This document shows, in pieces, positions 6,655 to 11,457 of a DNA stretch of 11,457 nt. The stretch comes from Verrucomicrobiota bacterium (GTDB taxonomy: Bacteria > Verrucomicrobiota > Verrucomicrobiae > Chthoniobacterales > UBA10450), in contig VBQB01000240.1 in assembly GCA_005887855.1 (NCBI GenBank), forward strand, positions 5,309 through 16,765. The letters are read 5' to 3'. A model generated the notes under the pieces. That model worked only from the letters and a program-made list of their open reading frames with translations. It searched no databases and was not told where the DNA came from. The first letter of the stretch is position 1. Every line of letters begins with the position of its first letter. Both the position numbers and the translations under genes were made by a program.

Positions 6655-9327
6655 ATGTTGACTGAGACAAAAACGTATATCGGATCCGATGCAACCACAA
6701 TTGTGGCTGCGACACAGCCACCGTCAACGCAAGTTTCGCGCCATTACCTAAGCAGATTGGCTCGATTTTTGGCGGTTCTGGTACAGTTCGCATTAATTGC
6801 CGTTGTCATCGACTATTGGGAGCTTGAGAGCCAACTGCTAACACGACTGATGTGGTTGGCGTTTGGCGGCTTTGTCATTCATCACCTGCTGCCGCTGCGA
6901 TTTCGGCTTCCGTTTTTTGCGATGCTGTCGCTGGTGGCAGTCATCACGGGGGCCGGTCATTTCGGACCCAATGTAGGGATAGCGTGGCTGACTGGCAAGA
7001 TCACAATGACGGGATTTCTCTACCACCTGTTTCCCGGTTTAACACTTATCGGGATCGGGCTTGGTTTGATCGGACTGTGTCATCTTCCGATTCGATTCGC
7101 CGCGCGCGTCGGGCTGGTGGCAGTCGCCGGCGCTGCTCTCGCTTTCTTGCGGGCGCATAGCCAGTGGTTTCCTGACGTTACCGAAATGTGGGTGATCCTT
7201 GGGTCAATGTTCATGTTCCGATTGATGAGCTATCTCTATGATCTGAAGCATCGCACCGCGCCTTTCAGCCTGTCGCGCGCCATCTCATATTTCTTTCTGC
7301 TACCAAATGTTTGCTTCCCGTTGTTTCCGGTCGTGGACTACAAGACTTTCTGCTCGACTTACTACAACGAAGACTGGCCGCGGGTCTATCAAACCGGACT
7401 CAAGTGGATGTTCCGCGGAGTAATTCAGCTATTGTTGTATCGAGCTATATACCAGTATGCGCCGCTGGACGTTTACAGGTTGTCATCTGCACTGGATGTA
7501 GCTGGATGCATGCTGGGAATGTACCTGCTCTACCTGCGTATCTCCGGAACGTTCCACCTGATCGTTGGTCTGTTGCACATGTTTGGCTTTAACTTGCCGG
7601 AAACGCACCATCTGTATCTCCTGGCTTCGAGTTTCACCGATTTCTGGCGCCGGATTAATATCTACTGGAAAGACTTCGTGATGAAGCTCTTCTTCTATCC
7701 GACACATTTCGCCTTGCGAAAAATGGGGACGCTCTGGGCGATGTCGGTGGCGACGCTGGCGACCTTTCTCGCGACCTGGCTGCTACACTCCTGGCAATGG
7801 TTCTGGATTCGCGGAAAGCCCTTATTCAACTGGAAGGACTTCTCTTTCTGGATGATCCTCGGCGTGCTCGTGCTAGTCACCGCCATTTACGAGATGACTC
7901 GGGTCCGGAAACGAACTCTTAGACCGTCACGGGTGACTCTGCGGCAACGGTTGATACTGGGATTACAAACGGCGGGAGTCTTTTCTTTGATGTGTGTTCT
8001 CTGGGCTTACTGGTCATGTCAGACGTGGGCGGAATTCCAAGCGCTGATCGATGCCGCTTCGCGACCAACCGTTCGCGAAGTGATGATCGTTTTGGGCACC
8101 CTGTTATTGATTTGCGTATGTGGCATGGTGTGGGGCTGGTCCGGCCGAGAAACCTCGGAAGGCCGAAGCACACCGGCAACTCGCGGGCCATTTTCCTTCT
8201 GGCCTTCAGCAGCCACAGTTGCAATAGGTGCCCTATGCCTTTTGACCGCACCCACCATCGCTATTCGGGCTATTCCTGGCTTCAAAAATGTGGTAGCACG
8301 GCTTCATGGGGACGTGCTGAATGCGCGCGACATGGCTCAGCAGCGCCGCGGCTACTATGAGGAGCTAGACGTCGGCCGAATGGATAACTGGCAATGGCAA
8401 GGGGCGGAAGAGCCTGAGGGATGGAGCAAGGGTAAAAAAGCTTTCTATCGCGAGCGATCCGACATTTTGCTGAAAGATCTCGTGCCATCGATGAGCACGG
8501 TTCTCGGAGGCGCGCCCTGCACGTCCAATTCCCTAGGCATGCGTGATCGCGAATACGATAAGCTCAAGCCAGTAAACACATACCGAATAGTGCTTTTAGG
8601 GGCCTCGAATGACATGGGCATCGGGGTAAAGGATGACCAGACGTACGAGAATCTCGTCGAAAATAGACTCAACTCTCGCATGCCAGACGCGCGTTATTCA
8701 CACTACGAGATCCTAAATCTATCTGTCGCTGCCGATAGCGTTCTTCAAAGGGTGCTGCGTCTTGAACAGGAAGGCTTTCAGTTTCAGCCTGACGCGGCGA
8801 TATTGTCGGTCACAGCAGTCGATGAGCAGGTTATCGCGTCACACATAAGAAAAGCTCTTATCCAGGGGGTCGAACTATCTCCAAGTTATCGCGAGGTGGT
8901 GCAATCGGTTGTCCGCCGAGCACATGTCGACGGGAAGATGCCGGCCGTGATGATTGAGCGTCGCTTGCAACCGTATTCCACCGAATTGTGCAGGTGGTCG
9001 TTCCAACGGTTCGCACAACAATGCACTCAACGACAAGTTCGGCCGCTAGTGATATACCGGCCAGCGCCAGCGGATTTTTCTGGTCTGGAGTCAGCTGCTC
9101 GCAGGAAAATAATTGAACTCGTCCGAAATGCCGGGCTGGAAGTCCTTGACCTGTCTCCGGCGTTCAACTCGGTGGCTGACCGCAGCTCACTGATCCTGGG
9201 CAAATGGGACGATCACACTACAGCACTTGGACACCGGCTGCTTGCTGATGAATTATACAAAGATCTGGTCCCACTGCTGTTTGGTTCGCCGAGCAAGCAG
9301 CAAATATCGCGTCTGCAAAAGCCGTGA
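6655..9327 (+). CDS. MBOAT acyltransferase fused to an SGNH hydrolase-like domain
   Basis: Predicted inner-membrane O-acyltransferase that takes an acyl group from a carrier protein on the cytoplasmic side and delivers it to a glycan outside, joining in one chain the roles of DltB and DltD or of AlgI and AlgJ/AlgX. Residues about 30-430 hold many hydrophobic segments. The family signature FWRRINIYW is at 330-338. His378 in LLHSWQWFW fits the catalytic MBOAT histidine. A last membrane segment at about 516-536 (PSAATVAIGALCLLTAPTIA) precedes the periplasmic part. The SGNH domain (about 640-880) has LLGASNDMGIGV (Ser651 nucleophile, Ala650 in place of the usual Asp), NLSVAADS as block II or III, and WDDHTTALGH with Asp852 and His854 completing the triad. 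A carrier protein and an adenylation enzyme follow, pointing to an aminoacyl or acyl substrate made by them. No clear Shine-Dalgarno sequence is seen. Confidence 0.9.
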   Translation: MLTETKTYIGSDATTIVAATQPPSTQVSRHYLSRLARFLAVLVQFALIAVVIDYWELESQLLTRLMWLAFGGFVIHHLLPLRFRLPFFAMLSLVAVITGAGHFGPNVGIAWLTGKITMTGFLYHLFPGLTLIGIGLGLIGLCHLPIRFAARVGLVAVAGAALAFLRAHSQWFPDVTEMWVILGSMFMFRLMSYLYDLKHRTAPFSLSRAISYFFLLPNVCFPLFPVVDYKTFCSTYYNEDWPRVYQTGLKWMFRGVIQLLLYRAIYQYAPLDVYRLSSALDVAGCMLGMYLLYLRISGTFHLIVGLLHMFGFNLPETHHLYLLASSFTDFWRRINIYWKDFVMKLFFYPTHFALRKMGTLWAMSVATLATFLATWLLHSWQWFWIRGKPLFNWKDFSFWMILGVLVLVTAIYEMTRVRKRTLRPSRVTLRQRLILGLQTAGVFSLMCVLWAYWSCQTWAEFQALIDAASRPTVREVMIVLGTLLLICVCGMVWGWSGRETSEGRSTPATRGPFSFWPSAATVAIGALCLLTAPTIAIRAIPGFKNVVARLHGDVLNARDMAQQRRGYYEELDVGRMDNWQWQGAEEPEGWSKGKKAFYRERSDILLKDLVPSMSTVLGGAPCTSNSLGMRDREYDKLKPVNTYRIVLLGASNDMGIGVKDDQTYENLVENRLNSRMPDARYSHYEILNLSVAADSVLQRVLRLEQEGFQFQPDAAILSVTAVDEQVIASHIRKALIQGVELSPSYREVVQSVVRRAHVDGKMPAVMIERRLQPYSTELCRWSFQRFAQQCTQRQVRPLVIYRPAPADFSGLESAARRKIIELVRNAGLEVLDLSPAFNSVADRSSLILGKWDDHTTALGHRLLADELYKDLVPLLFGSPSKQQISRLQKP

Positions 9328-9373
9328 CCAATTGGACGAGCGACTGGCCGGCACTCCTAATCGAGAATCCTTT

Positions 9374-9628
9374 ATGAACCCACAAGAAATCAAAACTACG
9401 GTGAAAACATTCATCCTTAACGAATACCTGCCAGGGGAAGACCCCGCAGCGTTGACTGACGCGACGCCTCTGATGACGACTGGAATCCTTGATTCTATCG
9501 CTGTGCTCAAGATTGTGACGTTCCTGGAGAACCAGTTCCATATCACAATCGAGCCACACGAGGCCGTCGTCGAGAACCTCAATACATTATCGGACATCGA
9601 GCGATTTGTGATGTCAAAGAAAGCTTGA
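9374..9628 (+). CDS. Stand-alone phosphopantetheine carrier protein (acyl or peptidyl carrier)
   Basis: An 84-residue carrier that should hold an acyl or aminoacyl group as a thioester on 4'-phosphopantetheine in the cytoplasm. The attachment motif is GILDSIAVL (residues 37-45) with Ser41 as the modified residue. The length and helices fit the free-standing carriers DltC and the PltL/RedO type. The ATG at 9374 is chosen over longer in-frame readings that overlap the preceding gene, because MNPQEIK starts helix 1 at the expected distance from Ser41 and GAGA (9363-9366) lies 7 bases upstream. It sits 46 bases after the MBOAT-SGNH gene and 89 bases before the adenylation gene, between the enzymes expected to unload and load it. 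The intervening 9629-9717 shows no recognisable element. Confidence 0.92.
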   Translation: MNPQEIKTTVKTFILNEYLPGEDPAALTDATPLMTTGILDSIAVLKIVTFLENQFHITIEPHEAVVENLNTLSDIERFVMSKKA

Positions 9629-9717
9629 TTCCGCCGATGCGCACAGGCCGCACGCCGATCTTTCGTTTCACTAATTAGCGCATTTAGCCGGCAACCTTTA
9701 TAACAGCGGGCAACGGG

Positions 9718-11277
9718 ATGGCTACAAGAGCATTGCATCATCTTCTCGACACTGCCGCTTCACGGTTTCCAGATAACGTCGCGGTCGAGGAGTCCGATAG
9801 CGGTAGTATCCACTACGGTGAACTGGCACACCTTTCGGATAGATTGCGAGACCGCTTGTTCCAACTGCGGGTTGAGCCTGGCGATCGCGTGGGCATCTGT
9901 ATGCGAAAATCCGCCGACGCAGTTGCTTCAATATTCGGGATCATGAAAGCGGGTGCTGCGTACGTCCCCGCAGATCCTACTAACCCAGCCTCGCGCAACG
10001 CGTTTATTTTCCACGATTGTGCAGTCAAAATCCTAATCGTCGAGGCACGGCTGGCGGAGGGGCTACGCTTAGAGTTCAGCCAAGTTGGCTTCGCTCCCGA
10101 AATGGTTGTCCTCGAGGGGACCGGAGCTGGAGCTCCGCTCACCAAAGCTCTCGACCGGCTGGACGCCGTCAGTCCGGCCTCCTCCGTGCCGAGCGCAATT
10201 CCCGAGTCATCGCGTCTGGCATACATCCTCTACACTTCAGGTTCAACTGGCCGGCCCAAAGGTGTTATGCTATCGCACGGCAATGCCGCCTGCTTCATTG
10301 ACTGGTGCTCCGATGTGTTTAAGCCGAACGAACATGATCGGTTCTCATCCCATGCTCCATTTCATTTCGATCTGTCGATTCTTGACATCTATGTGTCGCT
10401 TAAACACGGCGCTACCCTGGTGCTGGTCGAGGAACAACTGGGTAAAGAACCTGCGCGACTGGCGCCTTGGATTGCCGAGAAGAAAATCACCGTCTGGTAC
10501 TCCGCTCCATCGATCTTGAGCCTGCTGGCACAGTTCGGAAAGCTGGACCAGCACAATTATTCTTCGCTTAGACTCGTGTTGTTCGCTGGCGAAGTCTTTC
10601 CGATCAAATACCTAAAACTATTGAAGTCTTTAATGCCGCATCCTCGGTATTTCAACTTGTACGGTCCAACGGAGACCAACGTCTGCACGTTTTATGAGGT
10701 GCCGCACTTGATTCCCGGGTCTCAAATCGAACCGGTCCCCATCGGCAGAGCATGTTCATACTGCGAGCCGCTTGTGGTCAATGAAGCCGGCACCGAGGTC
10801 GTACGCGGAGCCGAGGGAGAGTTATGCATCGCTGGCCCTAGTGTATTGGAAGGATATTGGAATCTACCGGAAAATACCGCCAAGGCGTTCCTGGCCGGTC
10901 GCGACACCCGCTGGTATCGAACGGGCGACATCGTTGTCGAACTTCCGGACGGCAACTATAAATTCCTAGGGCGACGCGACCGCATGATCAAGAAGCGCGG
11001 GTATCGGATTGAACTGGGTGAGATCGAGGTAGCGCTCTATCGGCATCCGGCCATCAAAGAAGCCGCGGTGCTAGCCTTTCCAGATATCGACGGGGTCCCG
11101 GTCAAGGCATTCACAAGTTCACGCGACGGATCGAAATTGTCGGTCATCGAGCTAAAGAAATTCTGTTCCGAGAATCTGCCGCTCTATATGGTTCCCGACC
11201 TCTTCTGCTCCCTTGAGTCGCTGCCGAAAACTTCGACGGACAAGATCGATTACCAGAAGCTCAAGAGTATGAAGTGA
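9718..11277 (+). CDS. Stand-alone amino acid adenylation enzyme (DltA-like fold, proline-type pocket)
   Basis: Activates an amino acid with ATP and loads it onto a carrier protein, presumably the one at 9374. ANL-superfamily motifs appear in order: A3 YILYTSGSTGRPKG (169-182), A4 FHFDLSILDIY (215-225), A5 NLYGPTE (313-319), A7 WYRTGD, A8 KKRGYRIELGEIE, and A10 with Lys509. There is no condensation or carrier domain, and the 519-residue length fits free-standing enzymes. Aligned by eye to GrsA, the pocket residues are Asp218, Leu219, Leu222, Tyr261, Leu288, Ala290, Leu314, Val322, Cys323 and Lys509. This differs from DltA, where Cys is expected at the place of Ala290. From memory the code matches L-proline-activating enzymes of pyrrole pathways (PltF, RedM, CloN4 type), but that was not checked. 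D-alanine or another small amino acid remains the alternative. Confidence 0.9.
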   Translation: MATRALHHLLDTAASRFPDNVAVEESDSGSIHYGELAHLSDRLRDRLFQLRVEPGDRVGICMRKSADAVASIFGIMKAGAAYVPADPTNPASRNAFIFHDCAVKILIVEARLAEGLRLEFSQVGFAPEMVVLEGTGAGAPLTKALDRLDAVSPASSVPSAIPESSRLAYILYTSGSTGRPKGVMLSHGNAACFIDWCSDVFKPNEHDRFSSHAPFHFDLSILDIYVSLKHGATLVLVEEQLGKEPARLAPWIAEKKITVWYSAPSILSLLAQFGKLDQHNYSSLRLVLFAGEVFPIKYLKLLKSLMPHPRYFNLYGPTETNVCTFYEVPHLIPGSQIEPVPIGRACSYCEPLVVNEAGTEVVRGAEGELCIAGPSVLEGYWNLPENTAKAFLAGRDTRWYRTGDIVVELPDGNYKFLGRRDRMIKKRGYRIELGEIEVALYRHPAIKEAAVLAFPDIDGVPVKAFTSSRDGSKLSVIELKKFCSENLPLYMVPDLFCSLESLPKTSTDKIDYQKLKSMK

Positions 11278-11298
11278 GACCGAGCGCCCGGCAATGAT

Positions 11299-11457
11299 GT
11301 GAAAATTCTCGTTCCCACCAAGCGTGTTCCTTCGATTGACGAAGGAGTCCGCATCTGTCCAGACGGATCAGGAATCGAAGACGCAGCTCTAGCGTATATC
11401 ATTAATCCATTTGACGCCATCGCGCTTGAAGAAGCCCTGCACATCCGCGAGCAGCGT
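11299..11457 (+). CDS. etfB: Electron transfer flavoprotein beta subunit, 5' part (cut by the window edge)
   Basis: The first 53 codons of a protein that with EtfA carries electrons from acyl-CoA-type dehydrogenases to the membrane quinone pool or another acceptor. The GTG at 11299 opens the typical N-terminus KILVPTKRVPSIDE, followed by ICPDGSGIED and YIINPFDAIALEEALHIRE, all hallmark EtfB segments (AMP- and FAD-interface region). Overlapping ATGs at 11294 and 11297 are in a frame that stops at once. It lies 21 bases after the adenylation gene with no terminator between, so co-transcription is likely. This makes a dedicated ETF for an oxidation step in the same pathway plausible. Whether etfA and a dehydrogenase follow cannot be seen. 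Confidence 0.87.
   Translation, partial: MKILVPTKRVPSIDEGVRICPDGSGIEDAALAYIINPFDAIALEEALHIREQR

Noticed and set aside
9227..9373. Longer carrier-protein reading from 9227
   Set aside because: It overlaps the catalytic end of the SGNH domain in another frame. The extra residues do not resemble a carrier protein, and the ATG at 9374 gives the normal length.
9629..9717. Possible promoter between the carrier and adenylation genes
   Set aside because: No convincing pair of -35 and -10 boxes with proper spacing was found, and the 89-base gap fits within an operon.
9718..11277. Straightforward annotation as D-alanine ligase DltA
   Set aside because: The pocket residues differ at several places, notably Ala290 where DltA has Cys, although the fold and gene neighbours are Dlt-like.

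Overview
The window is part of a surface-polysaccharide locus, all on the + strand, from a Gram-negative-type environmental bacterium. It contains a heptosyltransferase-like GT9, GT4 and GT2 glycosyltransferases, sulfotransferases and flippase fragments. GTG starts, moderate GC content and degenerate heptanucleotide repeats would suit Acidobacteriota or a similar soil or sediment lineage, but the phylum cannot be fixed from this sequence.

Left part (1-2322): a GT9 glycosyltransferase (101-1018) runs by a 4-base overlap into a GT4 glycosyltransferase (1015-2322). Arrays of a 7-base repeat lie at both ends of the GT4 gene, in opposite orientations.

Middle part (1015-6593): a four-gene module, GT4 - GT2 - flippase (Wzx-like) - sulfotransferase, occurs twice in tandem, and each copy has decayed differently. 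Copy 1 has GT4 intact, GT2 broken (large deletion and frameshifts), a short flippase remnant and an intact sulfotransferase. Copy 2 has only the last 39 codons of GT4, an open GT2 with an in-frame loss of about 21 codons, a frameshifted flippase fragment, and a sulfotransferase interrupted by one in-frame TGA. Together the two copies still keep at least one open GT4, GT2 and sulfotransferase gene, but no flippase.

Right part (6655-11457): an acyl- or aminoacyl-transfer cassette. It holds a membrane-bound O-acyltransferase fused to an SGNH hydrolase-like domain (6655-9327), a stand-alone phosphopantetheine carrier protein (9374-9628), a stand-alone amino-acid adenylation enzyme (9718-11277) and, 21 bases on, the start of electron-transfer flavoprotein beta (11299 to the edge). 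The layout parallels DltA/DltC/DltB/DltD. However, the adenylation pocket reads DLLYLALVCK, not the DltA pattern. From memory it resembles the L-proline-activating enzymes of pyrrole-2-carboxylate pathways. With a flavoprotein gene next door, the working hypothesis is that proline (or a related amino acid) is activated, loaded on the carrier, perhaps oxidised through an ETF-linked dehydrogenase encoded beyond the edge, and esterified onto a sulfated exopolysaccharide. This is inference. The dehydrogenase is not in the window.
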